Origin: a bacterium
Lineage (GTDB): Bacteria > JAJRZV01
Direction: 5' to 3'
Length of the DNA: 64,000 nt
Assembly: GCA_024275095.1 (NCBI GenBank)
Contig: JAJRZV010000025.1
Coordinates: forward strand, 1 to 64,000
Shown: positions 8,770-16,710 of the stretch, one piece after another
How the letters are laid out: every line of letters begins with the position of its first letter
Numbering within the stretch: position 1 is the first letter of the stretch
Notes under the pieces: generated by a model
Databases searched by the model: none
The model's input: the letters and a program-made list of their open reading frames with translations, nothing else
Told to the model about the DNA's origin: nothing
Made by a program: the position numbers and the translations under genes

Positions 8770-9114
8770 ATGAAACTTTCTTCACAAGCATTGCTATTGA
8801 GAATATTTATCGGCGAAAGTGACAAGGTGGGAGGAAAGCCTTTATATGAAGTTGTTGTCGAGGAGGCCAGGCGACGGGGTATGGCGGGAGCTACGGTGTT
8901 GAGAGGATTTCTTGGGTTTGGAGCTACCAGTCGGATACATACGGCAAAAGTTTTGAGGCTTTCTGAAGATTTGCCCATAGTTGTTGAGATCGTGGATACC
9001 AAGGAAAAGATTGAGGAGTTCCTGCCGGATCTTGACGGCATGATCGATCAGGGACTTGTGACTTTAGAGAAAGTCCAGGTTATAGCTTATCGCCACAACT
9101 CCACCCAAAAGTAA
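8770..9114 (+). CDS. DUF190 protein, CrcB-associated
   Basis: A 114-residue protein matching DUF190: LLRIFIGESDK near the N-terminus, YEVVVEEARRRGMAGATVLR, then RGFLGFGA and LRLSEDLPIVVEIVD. Fold and sequence resemble small PII-like proteins. The family is often encoded next to crcB, and a role in fluoride sensing or channel regulation has been suggested only by context. AAAGGAGGTGG precedes the ATG, 28 bases after crcB, so it should be expressed with crcB under the riboswitch. Confidence 0.9.
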   Translation: MKLSSQALLLRIFIGESDKVGGKPLYEVVVEEARRRGMAGATVLRGFLGFGATSRIHTAKVLRLSEDLPIVVEIVDTKEKIEEFLPDLDGMIDQGLVTLEKVQVIAYRHNSTQK

Positions 9115-9122
9115 GCACGTTT

Positions 9123-9762
9123 TTGTCTCCCTTATTTACTTTGGGACACATGCACAATAATGGTGCACGTCCCGTGGGAACATTTTCGTCTTCCTCATGT
9201 GTTACAGATACCGAGGGTACGTACAGGGTTGCCTACGGGGCTTGCCAGGTGAGCGGCAAGGAAGAGATAAAAGCGTGGCTTGTTTTTGATCCTTCGGTGT
9301 CTGACCGGAAAATACTCCTTGTTGGAGTTCAGGAACTTTACCCCATGCCCGCAGGGAGGTACCGGTTGAACCGGTCAGACCTCTATTCATCGTGACAATC
9401 ACTATGGCACCTATTACACGGTTGTAAACATGCGTCTCATAGCAGAGGATTTTTACGAGGAGTTTGAAGCGATGCTTGGCATAAATGACATGAGTCTGCC
9501 ACTTGGGGGGCTGTTTGATATTTACCATAACTGGCATCCACCTCACAATTCCCATAGAAAAGGAACAAGTGTTGATATAGACCGGTGTGCGTGGAAGGAT
9601 GGTGGGATAGAGGAAGGTGGCGTTGCTGCTGAGGATCCTTGTGGTCTTTCTCTTGGTTATCCAGGGGGATTTGTGAGGGTGGATAGGAAAGAAATAGAGA
9701 AATTATGCAACCAACGGGGTGGTAGGTTGCTTCCAGAACCCACCTGCCATTATGAATTTTAA
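9123..9762 (+). pseudogene. Remnant of secreted protein with peptidase M15-like C-terminus
   Basis: The first part (HNNGARPVGTFSSSSCVTD, VSGKEEIKAWLVF) resembles Ig-like domains of secreted proteins and ends at TGA 9393-9395. One base out of phase the protein continues as HRDNHYGTYYTVVNMRL and then HPPHNSHRKGTSVDID, which looks like the metal-binding core of M15-type or related peptidases, to the stop at 9762. One extra T in TATT near 9386 would account for the frameshift. The expected N-terminal domains and signal peptide are missing; the remnant begins directly after DUF190, as if the fluoride module or a deletion replaced its 5' end. Confidence 0.7.
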
Positions 9763-9774
9763 AGGAGGTTTATA

Positions 9775-10669
9775 ATGTTAAAGATTTTGACTTTGGCGTT
9801 ATGTTTACTTGGTGTATATGGAGGTCCGTCTCCATTGAGGAATGTAAAGCTCTCGGCATCAGTCAGAATTGAAACTGCAAACGGATTTTTCATTTACGAG
9901 TACACTGTTTTCAACCCTGTTACCAGTGATGGAGAAATTTGGTCTTTTGATATATATTTACCCTACAACCCTCAAAAAGAAATGCTTCTCTCTAAGCGAG
10001 GATTCACCTATTGTTTTCGTTATCACAAGGACTCATCCCAGGACATTGCCGCTCGCACAAACAATGGTTCCTGTTGGTTTTGATGCGCCAGGGGGGTGGT
10101 CATGTGGACTTGCTATTTACGGTGCAGCTGGTTGGGGTTCTGATGAAAAGCATATGATTAAACCCGGCTCCTCTCTTTCAGGATTTATTCTTCAATCGTG
10201 CGGGCTACCTGCCATAAGAGATGCAGTAATTGAACCTGATGTAAATCTTGAATCTTTTGCCTGAAGAATATACTGAAAATCTTGAGAAGACAAAAGCTTT
10301 ATATGAAAAAGTTAAACGGCCAGGCAAGACAGTTGGTCCCAAAGCACCACCGAAGGAGTTTGATCCTGTGGAGTTTCTTTCTTACATAATAGAACTCAAG
10401 CACGAGGCATATGAGCTTGGGTGGATAACCAATGAGGGTATATTGGAAAGTCTTGATAAGAAGCTTGAAAATGCGAGGGGGAAGACAACTCAGGAGAAGA
10501 TAAGCCCGGCGATAAACATATTGAGGGCGTTTTTGCATGAGGTGGAAGCGCAGTCGTGCAGGACGTATGAGGAGGGGTGTTTGCCATGGAAACACATAAT
10601 ACCTGGGGGTTATGCGTTGATGTATTTTAATGTAATGTGAGGTATCTTGTTGAGAACCTGGGGCAGTGA
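9775..10669 (+). pseudogene. Secreted protein remnant with several frameshifts
   Basis: AAAGGAGG precedes an ATG and a signal-peptide-like start (MLKILTLALCLLGVYGG). The homologous protein runs through three frames: first to about 10050, then a second frame with VPVGFDAPGGW and KPGSSLSGFILQSCGLPAIR to 10264, then a third frame from LPEEYTENLEKTK through FLSYIIELKHEAYELGW. One T too many in a TTTT run (about 10255) explains the second shift, and a 5-base duplication (AATGT AATGT, about 10628-10638) the last; after it the frame gives VRYLVENLGQ and TGA at 10667-10669. Both types of lesion look like genuine decay. Function of the intact protein is unknown. Confidence 0.75.
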
Positions 10670-10944
10670 AAAAAGTGCTGGTGTCGCCAGAGATGTAAAA
10701 AATGGAGGCGGGGCTGGAAATTATGTGTCTGTCCTCAGAGCTTACCTGTACGAATGATGGCAGGTTCCTGTATTCTACTTCGCCATTCTCATCACTGCGG
10801 TTTGGGGCGAATTGTATTCTCAGGCCTGTTGGGTAATAGTTTATACTCGCACGCACTGGGCAAGATACTTTTGATAAAGAAGAGGTTTGGAAAAGGCGTA
10901 TTGCGGCGCAGAAGCAGGCGGGCCCGAAATTTTTATGACGTTTT
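10670..10944. other. Gene-poor stretch at the end of the decayed region
   Basis: Nothing convincing is encoded. A short plus-strand frame ending at TGA near 10939 (DKEEVWKRRIAAQKQAG) reads like the tail of a lost gene but has no start. No RNA gene or repeat is seen. Confidence 0.45.
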
Positions 10945-11187
10945 TTACTTTACCACCTGCTGTGAAGTGATGACGATTTCAAATCCGTAAATTTCGATGT
11001 GATACAAATATTTCTCTGTTTCAACATCCAGGGAAACTCCCTGTTTGCTGAGCAGGTCTTCTGAATCGTAAGTATCGAGAATAACGTCGAGAATTTTTCT
11101 GACCTCCGAGAACTCTAGGTCCAGGTGGGTAATAATGTTGAAGAAATAATCTCTGTGTTTCAGAGGATAAACGTCTATTTCGCTCAT
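10945..11187 (-). CDS. Small conserved-looking protein, function unknown
   Basis: An 80-residue acidic, probably helical protein (MSEIDVYPLKHRDYFFNIIT, EVRKILDVILDTYDSEDLL) starting with ATG. I do not recognise the family. It follows a PilZ gene by 21 bases on the same strand and ends the set of PilZ-related genes, so it may be expressed with them. No signal peptide or membrane segment. Confidence 0.55.
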   Translation of the reverse strand: MSEIDVYPLKHRDYFFNIITHLDLEFSEVRKILDVILDTYDSEDLLSKQGVSLDVETEKYLYHIEIYGFEIVITSQQVVK

Positions 11188-11208
11188 GGTCGCTGCTCTG
11201 GCACCATG

Positions 11209-11514
11209 TCAACGAAACAGGTGCTTGAGTATGTCCTCGATGACATCCCTGATTTCTTCTTCACTGAGCTTGAACTCTATGCCTATGCCCTTGTCGTCTG
11301 CCCCTTTCTTTGTGCCGCTCCACCGGACGGTTCCCTGGAGTTCTCGAGAAAATCCCACTGTTGGCACCTGCACGAGTATCTTCACATCCGTTCCTTCAGG
11401 CCAGAGGCGCGGTGTTTTCACAAAGAGCCCTTTTTTGGAGAAATCCACGAGAAAGTGTTCCTCCAGTTTCTCGTGTCCTTCGGGGTCTTCTACACTCACA
11501 GCGATCTTGAGCAC
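11209..11514 (-). CDS. PilZ-domain protein (second half of a possible tandem PilZ)
   Basis: From the GTG at 11514 this gives a 101-residue PilZ domain with the second c-di-GMP motif DFSKKG (about residue 24) but no RxxxR. However, the same frame upstream of the GTG reads LSDRRAGPRAVLKIAV, which contains a good RxxxR (RAGPR). That stretch reaches back, without any ATG, GTG or TTG, to the TAA that ends the PilZ gene at 11554. So either the gene starts at a weak codon, or the two PilZ domains form one protein interrupted by TAA. As annotated it would lack half of its c-di-GMP site. PilZ proteins pass c-di-GMP signals to motility, secretion or envelope targets. Confidence 0.7.
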   Translation of the reverse strand: MLKIAVSVEDPEGHEKLEEHFLVDFSKKGLFVKTPRLWPEGTDVKILVQVPTVGFSRELQGTVRWSGTKKGADDKGIGIEFKLSEEEIRDVIEDILKHLFR

Positions 11515-11553
11515 TGCGCGAGGACCGGCCCGGCGGTCTGAAAGTTTTGCCCG

Positions 11554-11892
11554 TTATTTTTCAAGGGCTTCGAGGCACCTGGCAATTTTTTCGTCAAATT
11601 CAGGTTCAGGGTCCAGGAATTCCACGCCCATGCCTGAGGGAATGCCGCAGGATCGGGCGACTTCCTCATCCACGACGTGCACAACGCGGGCGTCCGCCTC
11701 CGCAACTTCACCTGTGAGGGGAAGTGTGATAGCGACGTGTACAATGGTGCCTGGATCTTTGAGTTTTTTCGTTTTGATGAACATCCCACCCTTGGAGATG
11801 TTTTTACCGTACTCTTCCAGAAATGCCTCCTCGTCCCGAAACCTCACTTTGAAAACCGTCTCGTAGCGTGGATGCGTTCGCCTTTCTACCAT
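11554..11892 (-). CDS. PilZ-domain protein
   Basis: I start at the ATG of MVERRTHPRYE, because it begins the PilZ domain and is preceded by GGGGGTG at the end of the upstream phosphoesterase gene. It has both c-di-GMP motifs: RTHPR (RxxxR) at the start and NISKGG (N/DxSxxG) about residue 32. The 112-residue protein ends in a helical tail (DEKIARCLEALEK). The stop TAA at 11554-11556 is followed in the same frame by a second PilZ-like sequence. The start is 1 base beyond the phosphoesterase stop, so the two genes are co-transcribed. Confidence 0.85.
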   Translation of the reverse strand: MVERRTHPRYETVFKVRFRDEEAFLEEYGKNISKGGMFIKTKKLKDPGTIVHVAITLPLTGEVAEADARVVHVVDEEVARSCGIPSGMGVEFLDPEPEFDEKIARCLEALEK

Positions 11893-11893
11893 A

Positions 11894-12637
11894 TCACACC
11901 CCCTTAAAAAGCCGTTGCCACAGAAAATCGGGCAACCCTGCATCTTTGATTTTTTTCGCTGCAAGGTCTATGTCGTAAAGTACACGCCGAACTTCGTAGG
12001 TTTTGTTGTCCGTGTCGTAGAGTGCATAGGCCGCTCGAGGATCACCGTCGCGGGGCTGTCCGACACTTCCAACGTTGATCACGTACAGTTGGTGTTCGTT
12101 TAACTGGAGATTTTCCGGGAAGGACCGGTCAGGATAGCCCGAGTCATCCTGTGGAGCGCTGAACACAAGCACCTGGTGCGCATGCCCGACGAATGAAGCC
12201 CTGCGCCCTTCCTGTTTGAGCCACGACATGATAAACGATGCACGAATGGGGTCTATAACGTAGTCGAAATTTTCAGGACCGAGGGGTGACCCGTGTGCAA
12301 AGACAACGTTGTTTTCCTCGTGGGTCCACTTCATGCCTCCTAACCAGTCCATGAATTCCTTTGACACGAGCTTTTGCTGGTATTCAATGGCGAAGCGGGC
12401 ATTTTCAGAAAACCATTCGAGGTCCGTAATGCCTATCAGTGCAGCATCGTGATTTCCCATGATGCAGACATCTGCAATTTCTCTTACCTTTTCACAGCAC
12501 TCGTTTGGATTGGCACCATAACCCACGACGTCACCGAGAAAAATGATTTTTTCCGGCTCCTGAGTGTTAAGATCCTCCAACACGGCATTAAGAGCCTCCA
12601 GGTTTGCATGAACATCTGAGATAATGGCAACCCTCAT
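11894..12637 (-). CDS. Calcineurin-like metallophosphoesterase
   Basis: A 247-residue cytoplasmic phosphoesterase with the complete two-metal signature: ISDVHAN (DxH), LGDVVGYGANP (GD), MGNHDA (GNHD), VVFAHGSP (H), and VGHAHQ (GHxH), followed by NVGSVGQPRDGDPRAAY, typical of the YfcE-like or bacterial protein-phosphatase-like branch. The substrate cannot be told from sequence: phosphoprotein, cyclic nucleotide or phosphodiester are all possible. It lies between a pentapeptide-repeat gene and PilZ genes on the same strand with very short gaps. Confidence 0.85.
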   Translation of the reverse strand: MRVAIISDVHANLEALNAVLEDLNTQEPEKIIFLGDVVGYGANPNECCEKVREIADVCIMGNHDAALIGITDLEWFSENARFAIEYQQKLVSKEFMDWLGGMKWTHEENNVVFAHGSPLGPENFDYVIDPIRASFIMSWLKQEGRRASFVGHAHQVLVFSAPQDDSGYPDRSFPENLQLNEHQLYVINVGSVGQPRDGDPRAAYALYDTDNKTYEVRRVLYDIDLAAKKIKDAGLPDFLWQRLFKGV

Positions 12638-12658
12638 GCTGGTCTGCTCCTCGCTTTG

Positions 12659-13375
12659 TTATGATTTTGAACCATCCATGCGCAAAAAGTACTCGACAAG
12701 CATTTGAACATCGGACGCCTCTTCCTTTTCTTCTTTTTCTTCAGCCTGGGCCTCTGTGGAGGGGATGCCCAGGAATCCCTCTTCGACACTGTAAACCGTT
12801 TCGCCACAGATGACAGATCCGGGCATGACTTCGCACCCTTCAGACTTGAGCTCATTTACAGGCTTTACCTTTCCCAGGTACCCCTTTTCATCGGAACCCT
12901 CCACAATTTCTAAAAACCGGAGTGCTTCTATCAATTTGTAACCTCTTCCCTCTTTTTTGAGAAAGAGTTCTTCCCCTCTAAATTCAGCTCGATCTTCCTC
13001 AATCAATTTCTCAAGCGTGCTCGCTCTGAAAAATACCTTGTTGGATACACCTTTAACAGAAAAAAGCTTGGCGTTTTTAAATACAGTACCTACCACCAGT
13101 GCACCGCGCATGTCCGCATAAGAAAGGTCTGAACCCGTCAGGTCCGCATTTCTCAGGTCAGCATGTCTGAGAACAGCATGGCGAAGATTGGCATTTTTTA
13201 TCGATGCTCCTTTCAAATTCGCCTTTTCGAGATTTGCATAGCGAAAATTGGAACCATCCAGTTTTGCTCCAGGCAATTGAACACCTCTCAGGTCACATCC
13301 GCGGAAATCAGATTCTGAGAGGTTCTCCCCCGCTTTCGCTTTTTCCTGCAGTTCTTTGAGGTTAACTTTCTTCAT
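12659..13375 (-). CDS. Pentapeptide-repeat protein
   Basis: A 238-residue protein. Residues about 19-105 carry about 14 tandem pentapeptide repeats of the A(D/N)LxX type (NFRYANLEKANLKGAS, LRHADLRNADLTGSD), which form a right-handed quadrilateral β-helix. The rest has no recognisable domain; an acidic linker near residue 210 (QAEEKEEKEEAS) precedes a short tail. Some relatives mimic DNA and inhibit gyrase, others are scaffolds; nothing decides which here. Its ATG overlaps the end of the upstream PilZ gene by 14 bases, so they are likely translated together. Confidence 0.85.
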   Translation of the reverse strand: MKKVNLKELQEKAKAGENLSESDFRGCDLRGVQLPGAKLDGSNFRYANLEKANLKGASIKNANLRHAVLRHADLRNADLTGSDLSYADMRGALVVGTVFKNAKLFSVKGVSNKVFFRASTLEKLIEEDRAEFRGEELFLKKEGRGYKLIEALRFLEIVEGSDEKGYLGKVKPVNELKSEGCEVMPGSVICGETVYSVEEGFLGIPSTEAQAEEKEEKEEASDVQMLVEYFLRMDGSKS

Positions 13376-13739
13376 AAGACTTCAACAGCTCATCGAGAGC
13401 TTTTCGTGCTTCCTCAGGAAGAGCCTGAAATTGAATGCCCAGTCCCTGTTTTTCCTTTCCGCTCTCCGTTTCCACCCATACAACCCTGGCGTCGACCTCA
13501 AACATGTCCACACTGGTGGGAAGGGTAAAACGCAGTTTTACAGTTTCTCCTTTTTCCAGTGGTTCAACTGAGAAAGGTATGAACATTCCTCCCGCGCTGA
13601 TATCGCCGGAGTGGGCTTCTCCGGATATTTCAAAGTAAGCGTCTTCTACCACGAGATCGAGGGTTCGTGACAATCCTTTTTTATGAATAGAAGTAACAGT
13701 GACCTGTACTGGAATGCGCTTGTATCTCCTGCGTTCCAT
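13362..13739 (-). CDS. PilZ-domain protein
   Basis: Started at the ATG of MERRRYKRIPVQV, giving 125 residues. Both c-di-GMP motifs are intact: RRYKR (RxxxR) and DISAGG (DxSxxG, about residue 44). It is the first gene of the minus-strand set that continues with the pentapeptide protein, the phosphoesterase and two more PilZ units. It probably reads the c-di-GMP level made by cyclases such as the one at 50357. Confidence 0.88.
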   Translation of the reverse strand: MERRRYKRIPVQVTVTSIHKKGLSRTLDLVVEDAYFEISGEAHSGDISAGGMFIPFSVEPLEKGETVKLRFTLPTSVDMFEVDARVVWVETESGKEKQGLGIQFQALPEEARKALDELLKSYEES

Positions 13740-13840
13740 AAATTGCCCCAATCTTTAATAAAAATCATTATAATACTTCCATCCAGCCTGTGCATCTTTT
13801 CTCCTGAAAATTCCATTTCAAGCGTCCTTTGAAGCTGAAA

Positions 13841-15313
13841 TCACAGTGGAAACAGGATGTAAGTAATAAAAATTCCTGATAAGACAGAAGTGCTCCATGA
13901 GGCTCGAAGAGATTTTAAAATAAGCAGGGCTGCTATTCCTGTGAACAGAGGATTTAAATGAACGGCAAATGACATGTCAGGTAGAATTTCGATTATATAT
14001 TTTATCACCACGGTCACTGTTCCGATTATCGCATCAGCAAACTGGAGCAAAATATGACCTGGAAGATTTGAGCCTCCCATTGCGTTACCTGCCATGGCAA
14101 CAGGAATTGCTGCTGTAAAGAAAGGGAGAGCCACAATGTTGGTGATCATGCCTGTGAAGTTAACTCGATTGAAGTGGTAGGCAGTAAAAGGGATGGTGAA
14201 AAGTATTGCGAAAGCGGAGACACCTGTAAGAGTGAAAATGCGTGAGAGTACCCCGGCCTTCTTGAGAATGTGCAGGCGTTTTTTCAGGTTGAAGAAACAG
14301 ATAATTCCTGCAAAAGCAGCAAAAGAGAGTTGAAAGGAAACCGAGTAGAGTTCCATTGGGTGAAACGCAAGTATCAAAAGCCCTGCTAAAGCCAGGACTT
14401 CCAGTGTGTTCACGGGTATGGCCACAAGCTCAGCGGTTATGAACACCAGGAGCAGGATAAATGCACGTGTGGCTGATACCGGATATCCAGTGCCGGCGAG
14501 ATAAGCAGCACACACGAAAAGCGATAGCAGTGAAGCTCCGTAGAGGAGGTTTCGATTGGTGATGCTTTTTTGACGCGAGAGTCGCATGAAGAGGATGCCT
14601 GTCAACGCGAACACATACCGACATGCCAGGTAAAGCACGTACATATGAAAGCCTGATATGGCAAGTATGTGCGCGATACCAGCACGCCGGTAAAGTTCTC
14701 CGGTGCTCTTGTCTATTGCCCATCGTTCGCCTCGTATAATAGCCCGAATAATACCCGGGTGACGAAGTGTGCCTGAAAAAAAAGACGAGGTAGAAGTCGG
14801 TCCCGACGTTTCAATAAGGTGTGAATTTTTACATCGGAACCTGTAGCCACTGGCAGCCAGATACGCCTGAAATCCTTTATCTTCAATTTTCAGTAATTTG
14901 AGGCTGCATTGAATAATTGAGAGGGAAGCAAGGGGTTTTCTGCTCTCTACCAGGAGATTTCCTTCGCCAGGAATTTTCAGCCCTTCTGATACAACCCACC
15001 AGTTCCCTTCACGAACCCGGTAATATTTGCGGCCAAGATGCCTGCCCTCCATGGCCAGCACTATGGTGCGTGATTGCTTGTGCAGAGGATGTTTTGACTG
15101 CATTTGCATGTTTACATACCCGTTGATGTATCCGAAACACCAGACAAGCATGAAAAACAGCAATTCGGAAACTTTCCTGTTTCCCAGATGTGTTGACAGA
15201 ACAACGCCTGTTATTGCGGTGACAGGAGACCCGCGTGAGGCGAGCAAACCCGTTATGTATGCCAGAAAGGAAAAGAAATACCGCCTGGAATGAAAGGCAT
15301 CGCTGTCGTGCAA
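13841..15313 (-). CDS. comEC: ComEC/Rec2-family membrane protein without nuclease domain
   Basis: A 490-residue polytopic membrane protein. An N-terminal soluble stretch with OB-like strands (about residues 75-165) is followed by the competence domain with its signature RRAGIAHILAISGFHMYVLY (about residue 220) and about eight membrane helices. ComEC moves single-stranded DNA into the cytoplasm during transformation. The usual C-terminal metallo-β-lactamase-like domain is absent: the protein ends after the last helix. Many ComEC proteins lack it, and the nuclease may come from elsewhere. It is last in a long minus-strand set, 9 bases after ctpA. Confidence 0.88.
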   Translation of the reverse strand: MHDSDAFHSRRYFFSFLAYITGLLASRGSPVTAITGVVLSTHLGNRKVSELLFFMLVWCFGYINGYVNMQMQSKHPLHKQSRTIVLAMEGRHLGRKYYRVREGNWWVVSEGLKIPGEGNLLVESRKPLASLSIIQCSLKLLKIEDKGFQAYLAASGYRFRCKNSHLIETSGPTSTSSFFSGTLRHPGIIRAIIRGERWAIDKSTGELYRRAGIAHILAISGFHMYVLYLACRYVFALTGILFMRLSRQKSITNRNLLYGASLLSLFVCAAYLAGTGYPVSATRAFILLLVFITAELVAIPVNTLEVLALAGLLILAFHPMELYSVSFQLSFAAFAGIICFFNLKKRLHILKKAGVLSRIFTLTGVSAFAILFTIPFTAYHFNRVNFTGMITNIVALPFFTAAIPVAMAGNAMGGSNLPGHILLQFADAIIGTVTVVIKYIIEILPDMSFAVHLNPLFTGIAALLILKSLRASWSTSVLSGIFITYILFPL

Positions 15314-15322
15314 TTTTGTGTA

Positions 15323-16600
15323 TTAATGAATTTGGGCAGATTTGCTCCCTGTCTGCAGGGTTTTTGCGAAAACACCCCAGGCTTTGATAAGTTCGTAGGC
15401 CTTTTCGACCACCCTGTCTTTCCTCACGCGTTCTTCGAAACTCATTTTCATGAAGTCCTCGATACTCATGCGACTGTTTTCATCAGGTCGTGCTTCAATA
15501 TCGGGCTTGATGCCTTTTCCGTGAATGAGTTCTCCTGAGGGTGTGTAGTAATAGGCTGTGGTAAGTCGTACCGCAGCACCGTCTTCAAGCGGAAATATTG
15601 TCTGGACAGATGCTTTGCCAAAGGTTTTTTCTCCCATAATAAGTGCCCTGTGATTATCGCGCAGTGCTCCAGCCACAATTTCGGAAGCGCTGGCGCTGCC
15701 TCGATTGACCAGAACAATCAAGGGAAAATCTCCTTCAAATCCGTCGTCTCGGGCTTCGAAAACGTTTTTCACACCCTCCCTGTCTTTGGTATAGACGATG
15801 GTACCCTCACGTAAAAAGTCGTCGGCCACACGAATCGCCTCTTCCAGCAACCCTCCTAGATTGTTGCGCAGGTCAAGAATAACGCCCGCTATCTTTCCGT
15901 TGTTTGTGCTGTTTAGTAATTTATGTTTTTTAAGAATATTGAGTATTTCACGAGCAGCGTTTTCCTGAAATTGTTTAAGGCGAATGTATAACACGTCATC
16001 GAGTTGAACGCTTTTTGTCGCCTTGATGTGGATGATGTCCCGGACAATTTCCACCTTAAACGGCTTGGACTTTCCCTCCCTCATAATTGTGAGAACGACC
16101 TTGGTACCCTTTGGACCCCGCATGAGTTTCACTGCTTCCGATAGCGTCATATCTTTGGTGGATTTACCGTCAATTTCCACAATCATATCTCCTGCTTGAA
16201 TACCCGCACGATAAGCGGGAGTGTCTTCTATGGGTGCCACGACGGTGAGAATTCCGTTGTGAATGGTGATTTCTATGCCCAGGCCGCCGTATTGACCCTT
16301 GGTTTCAATTTGCATTTCTTTGAACTCGTCTTTGCTCAAATAAGAGGAATAGGGGTCCAGACTCATGAGCATGCCCCGGATGGCCCCTTCTATGAGAGTA
16401 TCTTCGTTTTTTTCTTCTACGTAGTTTTCTCGTATAATTTTCATTACTCGGGTAAACTTTTTTAGCTCCGCATATACTTCACTGTGATCTTCTTCCACCC
16501 GCGCGAGAAGGGTAATATTAGCAATTATGAACCCTGTCAGCACTGCTGCAACAAGAGAATAAAAAATAATTTTTGCTTTCTTTTTTGTTTGTTCTTTCAT
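15323..16600 (-). CDS. ctpA: S41 C-terminal processing peptidase (CtpA/Prc-like)
   Basis: Started at MKEQTKKKAKIIF, because the membrane anchor follows at once (about residues 12-35) and AGGTG precedes the ATG; 425 residues. Order: anchor, helical region (RVMKIIRENYVEE), PDZ domain (about 95-165, GGLGIEI, AGDMIVEIDG), and the S41 catalytic core with the Ser in GSASASEIVAGAL and the Lys in GEKTFGKASVQ. It acts in the periplasm, cutting protein tails, often those of peptidoglycan hydrolases. The FtsEX/EnvC-like/CtpA order here is common in many bacteria and points to control of cell-wall cleavage at division. Confidence 0.95.
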   Translation of the reverse strand: MKEQTKKKAKIIFYSLVAAVLTGFIIANITLLARVEEDHSEVYAELKKFTRVMKIIRENYVEEKNEDTLIEGAIRGMLMSLDPYSSYLSKDEFKEMQIETKGQYGGLGIEITIHNGILTVVAPIEDTPAYRAGIQAGDMIVEIDGKSTKDMTLSEAVKLMRGPKGTKVVLTIMREGKSKPFKVEIVRDIIHIKATKSVQLDDVLYIRLKQFQENAAREILNILKKHKLLNSTNNGKIAGVILDLRNNLGGLLEEAIRVADDFLREGTIVYTKDREGVKNVFEARDDGFEGDFPLIVLVNRGSASASEIVAGALRDNHRALIMGEKTFGKASVQTIFPLEDGAAVRLTTAYYYTPSGELIHGKGIKPDIEARPDENSRMSIEDFMKMSFEERVRKDRVVEKAYELIKAWGVFAKTLQTGSKSAQIH

Positions 16601-16710
16601 TTTGTTATCACCTGTAAAAATATTTATTCTCAAAATCATTTTATCTCTCAGCAAGAACTTTTGCAATGAAAGGAAGGGCGTAAGTTGCCCTTTTAATCTC
16701 AATTTTTGCC

